From an uncultured Piscirickettsiaceae bacterium (lineage in GTDB: Bacteria; Pseudomonadota; Gammaproteobacteria; Methylococcales; Cycloclasticaceae), in assembly GCA_913061075.1 (NCBI GenBank), contig CAJXSK010000004.1, forward strand, positions 173,597 to 237,596: a stretch of DNA of 64,000 nt, written 5' to 3'. The notes beneath the pieces are model-generated. The model searched no databases, was not told the origin of the DNA, and worked only from the letters and a program-made list of their open reading frames with translations. Positions within the stretch are counted from its first letter, which is position 1. Each line of letters opens with the position of its first letter. The translations under genes were made by a program, and so were the position numbers. Below, piece after piece: positions 56,899 to 64,000 of the stretch.

Positions 56899-57333
56899 TT
56901 ATTCAATAATGAATAAAGGTTGATCAAACTCTACAGCTTGACCACTTTCAACTAGGATTGATTGGATGACACCAGATTTGTCAGCTTCAATTTGGTTTAA
57001 TATTTTCATGGCTTCAATAATGCACAATGTGTCGCCCTTTTGTACGCTTTGGCCTGCCTTAATAAAAGGCCCTGCATCAGGTGCAGGTGACGAGTAATAC
57101 GTCCCCACCATCGGTGATTTAACAACATGTCCAGTCGGCTCTGCAGGTGTATCTGTAACTGCTGCAGGCGAGGTGGTTGTTACAACAGGCGCAGCGACTG
57201 GTGCTTGAGCAACAGGTTGTGTTGAAGAATAACGATTGATTCTGACAGACTCTTCACCTTCATGAATTTCAATTTCTGCTATGTCTGATTCTTCAATCAG
57301 CTCAATCAATTTTTTTACTTTTCTAATATCCAT
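56899..57333 (-). CDS. accB: Acetyl-CoA carboxylase, biotin carboxyl carrier protein
   Basis: The 144 residues have an N-terminal dimerisation helix ([19 protein letters not shown]), a Pro/Ala/Thr-rich linker (about 38-68) and the biotinyl domain with the biotin-accepting Lys110 in [11 protein letters not shown]. The linker gives the arm its reach between AccC and the transcarboxylase. It follows aroQ by 18 bases, so aroQ-accB-accC-prmA probably form one transcript. Confidence 0.98.
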   Translation of the reverse strand: MDIRKVKKLIELIEESDIAEIEIHEGEESVRINRYSSTQPVAQAPVAAPVVTTTSPAAVTDTPAEPTGHVVKSPMVGTYYSSPAPDAGPFIKAGQSVQKGDTLCIIEAMKILNQIEADKSGVIQSILVESGQAVEFDQPLFIIE

Positions 57334-57351
57334 AATAGCTCTCTCTTTGGT

Positions 57352-57798
57352 TTATGGTGTGGAATTAATGATTGGTAATGCGGCCCGTAACGCAAGTTCG
57401 TAGCTGTCTGGGCCAAATCCGCAGATAACACCTTTCGCAACATCAGAAAAATAGGAGTGTTGGCGAAATGATTCTCGTGCGTGAACATTTGATAAATGTA
57501 GCTCAATAAAGGGAATGTCTGTTGCTAATAATGCATCCCGAAGCGCTACGCTAGTATGTGTAAAGGCAGCTGGATTTATTAATATGACATCTACGTTATC
57601 TTGCTTGTTTTGTTGGATTCTATTGACCAAGTCGTGCTCGGCATTACTTTGGTAAAACATGAGCTGGTGGCCGTTTTCTTCTGCTAGTTCGCGCAAAGAC
57701 ATTTCTATATCATCGAGTGTGGTTGACCCATAGATAGTCGGTTCGCGAGAACCTAATAGATTTAAATTTGGTCCATTGATGACGGAGATAATTGCCAT
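57352..57798 (-). CDS. aroQ: 3-dehydroquinate dehydratase, type II
   Basis: The shikimate-pathway enzyme has 148 residues of the dodecameric type II class. The active-site loop with its Tyr lies in [28 protein letters not shown] binds substrate, and the catalytic His is in [11 protein letters not shown]. It is the first gene of the acc operon, with the 132 bases upstream free for a promoter. Confidence 0.97.
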   Translation of the reverse strand: MAIISVINGPNLNLLGSREPTIYGSTTLDDIEMSLRELAEENGHQLMFYQSNAEHDLVNRIQQNKQDNVDVILINPAAFTHTSVALRDALLATDIPFIELHLSNVHARESFRQHSYFSDVAKGVICGFGPDSYELALRAALPIINSTP

Positions 57799-57930
57799 GA
57801 GCCTGTTATGTTTTGATTAAGTTGGCGTTGTCAGGATTATAAATGCAATTTTGGGAAAGAGATATTAAAAAGTCCATATAAATCCTTACTTCTTGCAAGT
57901 TACATACAAATGACTGCAAGTTATAGGGAG

Positions 57931-58479
57931 TTATAGTGTTTGTAGCCCGGTTAAACTAAGGATTTTTTGGTTGCTTAGTATGCCGGCTTGTCGAGCGATT
58001 ATCTGCCCTTTAGGGTTTATGATGACAGAAAATGGCAGTGCGCCAATTCGATTGCCATAGCGTTGTGCTAAATTAACCCCTTCTATTTCTGCAATTAGCG
58101 TTGGGTAATTGATGCCCATTTCAAACGCGTATTGTTTTACGGCCTCTGCATCATCAATAGCAACACCAATAAATTGTAAGTTCTTATCGCCGTACTTTTT
58201 TTGTAAATGTATAAATTCGGGAATTTCTTTTCTACAGGGCGGGCACCATGTTGCCCAAAAATTTAAAACGATGTGTTTACCGTCCCACTCTTTAATATAT
58301 CTTTTTTTGCCTTCTAGATCCGGTAATGAAAAAGCCGGACGAGAAACTGTTGGTTGTGGGCTTTGAGGTTTAGCGATGACAGGTACTTTGTCAGCAATAT
58401 AAAAATAGGCAGCACCAAATAGAGTAGCAATACAAATGGCAGATAATAAGGCTTGATGTTTTTTCAATTTAAATAGCAT
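57931..58479 (-). CDS. TlpA/ResA-type membrane-anchored thioredoxin
   Basis: The 182 residues begin with a signal anchor (ALLSAICIATLFGAAYFYI), followed by a thioredoxin-like domain with active site WCPPC in NFWATWCPPCRKEIP and the cis-Pro loop IGALPFSVII. It is a periplasmic thiol reductase, often for cytochrome c apoproteins or copper-site assembly. The start overlaps dsbD by 11 bases, which makes DsbD its likely electron source. Confidence 0.92.
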   Translation of the reverse strand: MLFKLKKHQALLSAICIATLFGAAYFYIADKVPVIAKPQSPQPTVSRPAFSLPDLEGKKRYIKEWDGKHIVLNFWATWCPPCRKEIPEFIHLQKKYGDKNLQFIGVAIDDAEAVKQYAFEMGINYPTLIAEIEGVNLAQRYGNRIGALPFSVIINPKGQIIARQAGILSNQKILSLTGLQTL

Positions 58480-60631
58480 TGTTAATTTGAGTTAAAAAAT
58501 CATTGGCATTTAAATAGCCGATAACTCGCCCAGTAGCCTGTGGTTGTTCAGCGGGGTTAAAAAACAAGATGGCAGGTGGCCCGATTAATTTAAATTGATT
58601 CAGTAAGGTTCGGTCATCTGTATTGTTAGCAGTTACATCAGCTTGAATGAGTAACGTATTGCTTAACGCTTGTTTTACTTGTGGGTCTGTGAAGGTAAAA
58701 TGTTCCATTTCTTTACAAGACACACACCAGTCTGCGTAAAAATCTAACATAACGGTTTGTTTGTTTTGCGCGGCTGTTTCTAATATGTCCTTGAGCTCTT
58801 CAGCGTTTTTGACACGCTGAAACTGTAGACCTGAAGATTGAGCGCTTTGCTGGTTAGATGCATTGAAGTTGGATAGCGGGTTGAATGGATTGCTGCCGCC
58901 AGTGGCCGCACCGATGATTAGAATAATGCCGTAAATGAGGGATATAACACCCAGGCCTTTAAATAGTTTTTGCCAACCAGATGCTTCTTTAGGTAACGCA
59001 TCGAGGGCTTTTAAATAAATAGCGCAAACAATCAATAATGCAGCCCACAGTGCCAAACTAATGTTTCCGGGTAATATGCGTTCCATTAACCAAATAGCAA
59101 CGGCAATTAACATAACGCCAAAGAAATATTTGATGGGTTCCATCCATTTGCCGGCCTTCGGCAATAATTCACCAGCGGACATGCCGATGATAATTAACGG
59201 CACACCCATGCCTAAGCCCAGTGAAAACAAAGCAAAACCGCCTAAAACCGCATCACCCGTTTGACCAATATAAATGAGTACGCCAGCCAATGGAGCGGCA
59301 ACGCATGGTCCAACAATCAAGGCGGATAGCCCACCCATAATAAAACTACCGACTAAAGAATTATGTTTTTGATGTTGAGAAATTGATGCTAATTTGCTTT
59401 GTATAAAACTAGGCAGCTGTAATTCGAACAAACCAAACATGGACAATGCCAATAAAACAAACAACAAGCTAAAGCTACTAAGAATCCAGGGGTTTTGGAA
59501 AGTGGCTTGTAGGTTGCTGCCAAATAGGCCCGCTAATATGCCAAATACAGCGTACATCGCAGCCGCAGCGACTACATAACTAAGTGATAAGAGGAAGGCC
59601 CTACGACGAGTTAAATTTTCACCTTGGCCAATAATGATGCCAGATAAAATAGGAATCATAGGGAACACACAAGGCGTAAATGATAGTGCTAACCCGGCGC
59701 CAAATAAGAGGATGCAAACTTTTAAAAAAGAAAGGTCAAAAAGTGATTGTGCAATTTGATCTGTTTCAGAGACAAGCGGTGGTTTTGAAGAGGAGCTAGG
59801 GTTTGTGCTTTGAGTTGCGGCTGGAATAATTAATTGGACAGTCTTGCTCATGGGTGGGTAACACACGCCTATATCAGCACAGCCTTGAAAAGTGACCGTC
59901 AATGTCACCGTTTCCCCGGGGTTTAACTGATGAATAAGGCGCTGTTCTAGATTAAGCTCATGATAATAAACGATGGTGTCGCCAAACGTTTCGTCGTGCT
60001 TAGCTTTGCCCTTTGGAAAGTCAATGTTGACTAGCTGAACTGAATTGGGCTGGTCGACAGACACGCCGATTTTGTCTTGATACAAGTAATACCCATCGGC
60101 CACTTGCCAGCTTAATTGGACTGTATTTGCGCGAGTGATGTCAGCCATAAAGCTAAAGGCTTTATCTGGCTCGAGCAACTCATCTGTTTGGGATTGGAAA
60201 CCACCAAACAGTTCTTTTAGTGTGTTGACTGCCGTTGTTGAAACAGGTGTGGGCGGTTCAATAGCAAAGGCAACTTGTGCAGGGGGAAAGCAAAAACCTT
60301 CATCTGAACAACCGACATAATCTAACAATAATTTAAATGGCTCATTTGTGCCTGAATAGGGCACAACAACATGCGCGGTGTTTCTAACGTTGTTTTTGTC
60401 ATCTGACGTACTTTGAAATTCTGGCGTACCCAATGTCACGTCTGATGTAGCGCTTGAAAAACGAAGGTTGTTTTTGTTTAAGTAGTAACCCTCATCAATG
60501 TCTGCTTTTATAGAAATCGAGCTATCGGTTACGTCACTAGAAAAGTGAAAGTACTGAGCGCTATCAGAGATGGCCAGGTTGGCGACACAGGTAAGCGTTA
60601 ATAAAAGAGGTCTAAGTAATTGAATTAACAT
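58469..60631 (-). CDS. dsbD: Thiol:disulfide interchange protein DsbD with duplicated N-terminal domain
   Basis: It carries electrons from cytoplasmic thioredoxin to periplasmic thiol proteins. At 720 residues it is far longer than E. coli DsbD (565). After the signal peptide there are two nDsbD-like domains: one with C108/C114 in GCSDEGFCFPP and one with C251/C257 in GCADIGVCYPP; each also has a GYYL segment (near 48 and 180). The transmembrane part holds the paired cysteines in FTPCVFPMIP and GPCVAAPLAG, and the C-terminal thioredoxin domain has CVSC near residue 634. The extra domain could serve a different set of partners, such as the adjacent TlpA-like protein. Confidence 0.95.
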   Translation of the reverse strand: MLIQLLRPLLLTLTCVANLAISDSAQYFHFSSDVTDSSISIKADIDEGYYLNKNNLRFSSATSDVTLGTPEFQSTSDDKNNVRNTAHVVVPYSGTNEPFKLLLDYVGCSDEGFCFPPAQVAFAIEPPTPVSTTAVNTLKELFGGFQSQTDELLEPDKAFSFMADITRANTVQLSWQVADGYYLYQDKIGVSVDQPNSVQLVNIDFPKGKAKHDETFGDTIVYYHELNLEQRLIHQLNPGETVTLTVTFQGCADIGVCYPPMSKTVQLIIPAATQSTNPSSSSKPPLVSETDQIAQSLFDLSFLKVCILLFGAGLALSFTPCVFPMIPILSGIIIGQGENLTRRRAFLLSLSYVVAAAAMYAVFGILAGLFGSNLQATFQNPWILSSFSLLFVLLALSMFGLFELQLPSFIQSKLASISQHQKHNSLVGSFIMGGLSALIVGPCVAAPLAGVLIYIGQTGDAVLGGFALFSLGLGMGVPLIIIGMSAGELLPKAGKWMEPIKYFFGVMLIAVAIWLMERILPGNISLALWAALLIVCAIYLKALDALPKEASGWQKLFKGLGVISLIYGIILIIGAATGGSNPFNPLSNFNASNQQSAQSSGLQFQRVKNAEELKDILETAAQNKQTVMLDFYADWCVSCKEMEHFTFTDPQVKQALSNTLLIQADVTANNTDDRTLLNQFKLIGPPAILFFNPAEQPQATGRVIGYLNANDFLTQINNAI

Positions 60632-60799
60632 GCGATAGTAAACGGATAAAGTGGGTTTGTTAACGAAAGTGTAATAAACATTATAGCGTATAGGTTATTG
60701 GCTTCGCACCAAATGGGCTTATATTATGTATCGGTTAAAAAAGAAGACCGCATAGGTGGCCACTTTCTTTCTGTTTATATCCTGTGTAAGCTGATTGTT

Positions 60800-61276
60800 A
60801 TGAATCCATTTTCCTTCTTTCTTTTGTTGCTTATTGTTGTGCCCGTTGTGGAAATTTATTTTCTAATCCAAGTGGGTGGTGTTATTGGCGCTTTTTCAAC
60901 CATTGTGCTAATCGTAATTACGGCGGTATTGGGTGCTTATTTATTTAGGCAACAGGGGTTGGCAACGTTTCAACGGGTACAGGCCACCATAGCAAGAGGT
61001 GAAATACCGGCTTTGGAAATGATTGAAGGATTGGTGCTTATGGTGAGCGGCGGACTGTTACTGACACCAGGGTTTTTTACCGATACCGTTGGTTTTCTTT
61101 GTTTAGTCCCCTTATTACGAGCCAAAATAGCGTTGTCAGTCATTAAAAACCAAGTGGGAGGCGCATCATCTTTTCAACAAGGTGGCTTTAAACAAGACCC
61201 TCATTCAGATGTTAGTGATGAAGATATCATTGAAGGCGAATTTAAGCGCGAAGATGATAAGAAACTCGAAAAATAG
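60800..61276 (+). CDS. fxsA: FxsA family membrane protein
   Basis: The start at 60800 gives the family opening NPFSFFLLLLIVVPVVEIYF; a frame from 60698 adds a non-conserved extension and is rejected. The 158 residues include helices at about 5-24 and 28-48, and the conserved GLATFQRVQATIARGEIP, split as GLATFQRVQ, and MVSGGLLLTPGFFTD. FxsA is an inner-membrane protein known for blocking phage F exclusion of T7 when overproduced. It is often next to groES-groEL, which are not seen here. The tail is acidic and polar. Confidence 0.93.
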   Translation: MNPFSFFLLLLIVVPVVEIYFLIQVGGVIGAFSTIVLIVITAVLGAYLFRQQGLATFQRVQATIARGEIPALEMIEGLVLMVSGGLLLTPGFFTDTVGFLCLVPLLRAKIALSVIKNQVGGASSFQQGGFKQDPHSDVSDEDIIEGEFKREDDKKLEK

Positions 61277-61286
61277 CGGACTGGTT

Positions 61287-61589
61287 TTATAAGACGACGT
61301 CAAACCCTTCAAAATTAGGGTGCCCTAAATATAACCCTTTTGTTTGCCCTGCTTGAGCATGCACTTGCTTGAAGGCATCAGAGTGAGTCCAATCGTCAAA
61401 CGTGTTTTTGCTATCCCAAACAGTATGCGATGCGAACAAAGTGTGGTCTTCTTGTTCTGGTCCACGTAACAAATGAAACGTTTTGAACCCAGGCACGTCA
61501 TTTAAACGAGACTCTCGTTCACGCCAAACATCTTCAAAGTCTTGTTCTTTACCTAAGGTCACCTTAAAGCGGTTCATGGCAATAAACAT
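61287..61589 (-). CDS. IsdG-like heme-degrading monooxygenase (ABM domain)
   Basis: A ferredoxin-like ABM protein of 100 residues. The IsdG catalytic triad is in register: N6 (AMNRFKV), W67 (FDDWTHSDAF) and H77 (QVHAQAG), the same spacing as in Staphylococcus IsdG/IsdI. PGFKTFHLLRG is the usual second strand. The family cleaves heme and frees iron, though some members have other substrates. It is the last gene of a nitroreductase-MFS-ABM operon, 11 bases after the MFS gene, which suggests uptake and breakdown of heme or another cyclic compound. Confidence 0.85.
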   Translation of the reverse strand: MFIAMNRFKVTLGKEQDFEDVWRERESRLNDVPGFKTFHLLRGPEQEDHTLFASHTVWDSKNTFDDWTHSDAFKQVHAQAGQTKGLYLGHPNFEGFDVVL

Positions 61590-61600
61590 GGGCTAATCTC

Positions 61601-62779
61601 CTAATTGAATAATGGGTTTTTCTTGTATAAAGGATACATGACATACAGGCCAAATAGTGGCCCCATTGCCAAAAGAGACACGGCGAGCTGTAAGCTAAAC
61701 AAATTCATTAATAACTCGAAAATATAAATACTAACTATAGTGAGTGTAAACCCTAAGAAAATAACCATTGTTACAGCGGAGCCAACAATCTCAGCAGGGG
61801 CTGTTCGTGCGTTTAAGGTTGAAAATTGTGGCGAGTCCCCCGGTACAGTTATGCCCCAAATTAACAGATAAATGAGAAACACGTCTGGACCAGCTAGAAA
61901 CATGATTGGAAAGATCAAGCAACACAAGCCAGACGTTGTTAATTGCGAAAACGCGACGCGTGCACTGCCTAGTCTAAAAGACACAAATCCCCCCACGGCG
62001 CAACCGATACTGCCAGACGCAATAATAAAGAAACTCCATAAGGGAATGTTTAAATCAATGTTAGCTTGAGCGCTATAGGCGCTTAAAATGATCGGTACAA
62101 AGGCCCAAAAGGTATACAGCTCCCACATATGCCCGAAATAGCCGGTAGAAGAAGCTCGGAAATCATTGGACTTAAAGATGTTTAGTAACGATTTGCCTTC
62201 ATGATTTGGCGTTCGCTTGGCGATTGATTTTTCTGGAATGATAAAATAAACCAATGCGCCGCCCACCAACGCCAGTGTTGAAGAGGTAAAAATAACCGAC
62301 TGCCAATTTAGCGCCAGATCTAAGCCGCTAATTAGGTGAGGGAAGGCTGTTCCACACACTAACGCAGCGAGAATAAACCCCAAAGAGCGCCCCAAATCTT
62401 TTGGTGACCATAGGGCAGAAATTTTAACAGCAACAGGGTAAATGCCCGCTATAAAGAAACCCGTTAGGCAGCGCGATAGTATTAACGTTAAGTCACTAAG
62501 AGGCATCAATATAATAAGTGCGTTTGAAAGGCTCCCAAGAATACTAGAGATAAAAAACACCTGTCCAGCTGCGAATCGGTCAGAAATATTCAAGAGAGCA
62601 AACGTTAGTGTGCCAATAATAAACCCCAATTGAACGGCTGATGTAATATCAGATACGTTTAACGTGGAGTTGGGTATGGCAAGATTTAACTCATTTAAAA
62701 TTGCATTACTAGAGAACCAAAGTGATGATCCAGCAAATGCAGAAAACACCAAAACAATGATGACAGTGGAGGGCCGCAT
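61601..62779 (-). CDS. MFS transporter
   Basis: The 392 residues have about 12 membrane helices. The first has AFAGSSLWFSSNAIL; between helices 2 and 3 ISDRFAAGQVFF takes the place of the MFS A-motif; and the cytoplasmic loop has SPKDLGRSLGF. The substrate cannot be told from sequence. It starts 6 bases after the nitroreductase gene and is followed by the IsdG-like gene, so all three are probably one unit. Confidence 0.9.
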   Translation of the reverse strand: MRPSTVIIVLVFSAFAGSSLWFSSNAILNELNLAIPNSTLNVSDITSAVQLGFIIGTLTFALLNISDRFAAGQVFFISSILGSLSNALIILMPLSDLTLILSRCLTGFFIAGIYPVAVKISALWSPKDLGRSLGFILAALVCGTAFPHLISGLDLALNWQSVIFTSSTLALVGGALVYFIIPEKSIAKRTPNHEGKSLLNIFKSNDFRASSTGYFGHMWELYTFWAFVPIILSAYSAQANIDLNIPLWSFFIIASGSIGCAVGGFVSFRLGSARVAFSQLTTSGLCCLIFPIMFLAGPDVFLIYLLIWGITVPGDSPQFSTLNARTAPAEIVGSAVTMVIFLGFTLTIVSIYIFELLMNLFSLQLAVSLLAMGPLFGLYVMYPLYKKNPLFN

Positions 62780-62785
62780 AGTTAA

Positions 62786-63373
62786 TTAACGAATACCTGC
62801 TTGCCAAACACTGTCGAGTGGGTTGCGGCCGGAAGGGAACTCTTTTGCACTGAGTTCATCTGGTAGCGTATTGGGCAGGTCTATTTCACCCAGGGCAAAG
62901 CCGCAAATAATGTCGTAGTCCTTTGGCGATATATTAAGTGTTGTATAAACGTTCGCGTAATCGATGCCGCCAATGCCGTGCGTGTGTAATTGGTGCATAT
63001 TGGCTTGCAGCGTTAAACTCATCCACGCGGCGCCACAATCAAATTTTGCTTTATTGTTATCGTTACCATTATGAGCAAAGGTTTTCTTTGAAAATATAAA
63101 ACAAATCAACCCCGCATTTTTTGCCCAAACTTGATTCGACTCATTTAATAAGCCCAGAAAAGTGTCAAAATCCTTATCGTTAGATGAGGTGACAAAAAGC
63201 CACGGTTGTTCGTTGAAGCAAGAAGGAGCCCAACGTGCGGCATCGAAAATGCTTTCTATAGTCTCTATAGGTATAGCGATTTTCTTAAAGGCTCTTGGGG
63301 ACCAGCGGTGGGAAAAAAGAGTGTCCACGCCCGCCGCAGCACTGCGAGAACTAAAGTCTGGATGCTGGCTCAT
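62786..63373 (-). CDS. Nitroreductase family FMN oxidoreductase
   Basis: The 195 residues have the FMN-binding opening FSHRWSPRAFKK, AARWAPSCFNEQPW that contacts FMN phosphate, and GFALGEID near the end. The family uses NAD(P)H to reduce quinones, nitroaromatics or flavin. It is the first gene of the three-gene unit with MFS and ABM proteins. The 170 bases between it and the phasin gene hold both divergent promoters. Confidence 0.92.
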   Translation of the reverse strand: MSQHPDFSSRSAAAGVDTLFSHRWSPRAFKKIAIPIETIESIFDAARWAPSCFNEQPWLFVTSSNDKDFDTFLGLLNESNQVWAKNAGLICFIFSKKTFAHNGNDNNKAKFDCGAAWMSLTLQANMHQLHTHGIGGIDYANVYTTLNISPKDYDIICGFALGEIDLPNTLPDELSAKEFPSGRNPLDSVWQAGIR

Positions 63374-63473
63374 TACAGTTACCTAGGTCGTTGATAGTTA
63401 AAGTAGGTTACGTAGGCTTTGTTGACTTGGCAAGCTTATAAATAGGCAAATAATATTTTTTTTAAAAAAAGTG

Positions 63474-63501
63474 TTGCGTCGCAATAAAAAGTCAGTATAA
63501 T
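63474..63501 (+). promoter_or_regulatory. Sigma-70-like promoter of the phasin gene with a palindrome over the -35
   Basis: TTGCGT (63474-63479) and TATAAT (63496-63501) are spaced by 16 bases, a strong housekeeping promoter. The -35 is part of the perfect palindrome TTGCG-T-CGCAA (63474-63484), which could be an operator. Transcription would start about 40 bases before the ATG. Confidence 0.75.
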
Positions 63502-63547
63502 GCGCTGCAACAAAGCAATATTTATTAACCTAAAAAAAGGATATATC

Positions 63548-63910
63548 ATGTTAAATAATCTAGAATTATTATTAGCGCCTGCTAAAAAATTAGCTGAATT
63601 AAACAAAGCACAAATCGAAAAAGCTGTTGCAACACAACAAGCTGCTGCAAAAGAATATGTTGCTTTAACTGAAGCTCGCATTAAAGCAGCTACAGCAATT
63701 AAAGACATTGCTGGCTTAAACACGTTTGTTAAAGAACAAGTTGAACTAGCAAAAAGCGGTTTTGAAAAAGTACAAGCTGACAGCAAAGTATTAGTTGAAG
63801 ACGTTAAATCTTACAACGAAGAAGTTATCAAACTTGTTCAAGAAGGCAACGCTGTTGTTACTAAAGAAGTAAAAGCTACAGTAAAAAAAGCAGCTAAAAA
63901 AGCAGCTTAA
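63548..63910 (+). CDS. Phasin family protein (granule-associated-like)
   Basis: The ATG at 63548, after AAAAAGGATATATC, gives 120 residues; a frame from 63500 starts in the promoter and is rejected. The sequence is almost wholly helical and rich in Ala, Lys, Glu and Val, with phasin features LAPAKKLAELNKAQIEKAV, split as LLLAPAKKLAELN, and FVKEQVELAKSGFEKVQA. The last 15 residues form a Lys/Ala tail (VKKAAKKAA). Phasins coat polyhydroxyalkanoate granules; the basic tail could bind DNA, as in PhaM/PhaF-type proteins. No PHA synthase gene is in the window. The strong promoter and terminator suggest an abundant protein. Confidence 0.88.
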   Translation: MLNNLELLLAPAKKLAELNKAQIEKAVATQQAAAKEYVALTEARIKAATAIKDIAGLNTFVKEQVELAKSGFEKVQADSKVLVEDVKSYNEEVIKLVQEGNAVVTKEVKATVKKAAKKAA

Positions 63911-63925
63911 GGCTTAGTTATTTAA

Positions 63926-63960
63926 AAAAACCGCCACCCAGTTTAGGTGGCGGTTTTTTT
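63926..63960 (+). terminator. Intrinsic terminator after the phasin gene
   Basis: The ACCGCCACC and GGTGGCGGT arms with a short loop are flanked by A7 and T7. It lies 16 bases after the phasin stop. Confidence 0.92.
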
Positions 63961-64000
63961 ATGCCTGGTATTTATAAATAGAATGTTCGTTTTATAAAAG

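Overview
The window looks like chromosomal DNA of an AT-rich marine-type gammaproteobacterium. The evidence is a set of gene orders typical of that class: rhlB<>trxA-rho, aroQ-accB-accC-prmA-dusB-fis, lgt-thyA-folA, apaG-apaH, moaC<>moaDE and dsbD next to fxsA. It also carries an MSHA-type pilus locus, a membrane pyrophosphatase and a phasin-like protein. I cannot fix the genus from sequence alone; a Thiotrichales/Methylococcales-like lineage such as Cycloclasticus is only a guess. I saw no rRNA, tRNA, CRISPR or prophage, and no gene-free stretch longer than 300 bases.

Region by region. 1-953: end of an IS3-family insertion sequence running off the left edge. 1060-5192: metH, a glutaredoxin-like gene and a small membrane protein. 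5268-17274: a collinear MSHA/type IV pilus operon (ATPase, secretin, TPR protein, assembly ATPase, platform protein, inner-membrane alignment proteins, two related minor pilins, major pilin), closed by a terminator and followed by a PilZ gene. 18106-21090: GFA, purU, HIT and moaC on the minus strand, with moaD and moaE divergent. 21120-23840: soluble and membrane pyrophosphatases, divergent. 23885-26204: small genes including mscL and a frameshifted DUF4332 gene. 26405-34747: lgt-thyA-folA, apaG-apaH, mpl, a LON-domain protein, a rhodanese and a GGDEF/EAL protein. 34877-38811: a lipoprotein built from cysteine-framed repeats, a DedA protein, and hemL overlapping a truncated globin.

39038-44263 is the most interesting block. 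It is a complete cytochrome bd operon with both small subunits (cydP-cydA-cydB-cydX; the 52-residue CydX is easy to miss). Directly upstream on the same strand is an HvfABC-type operon: a secreted precursor with 13 cysteines in EGKC-like repeats, a DUF692 multinuclear iron oxidase and a DUF2063 partner. This pair of enzymes is known in other bacteria to convert such cysteines into copper-binding oxazolone/thioamide groups.

44455-52457: nth, a lipoprotein, yrfG, rhlB, trxA, rho, purD and purH. 52581-57798: the fis-dusB-DUF3426-prmA-accC-accB-aroQ block. 57931-60631: a TlpA-like thioredoxin and an enlarged DsbD with a duplicated periplasmic domain. 60800-63910: fxsA, a nitroreductase-MFS-IsdG-like operon and a phasin-like gene with a clear promoter and terminator.

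Themes that link the genes: surface pili with c-di-GMP proteins (PilZ, GGDEF/EAL); low-oxygen respiration with heme and copper handling (cyd, hvf, hemL, globin, IsdG-like); and envelope thiol chemistry (DsbD, TlpA, rhodanese).
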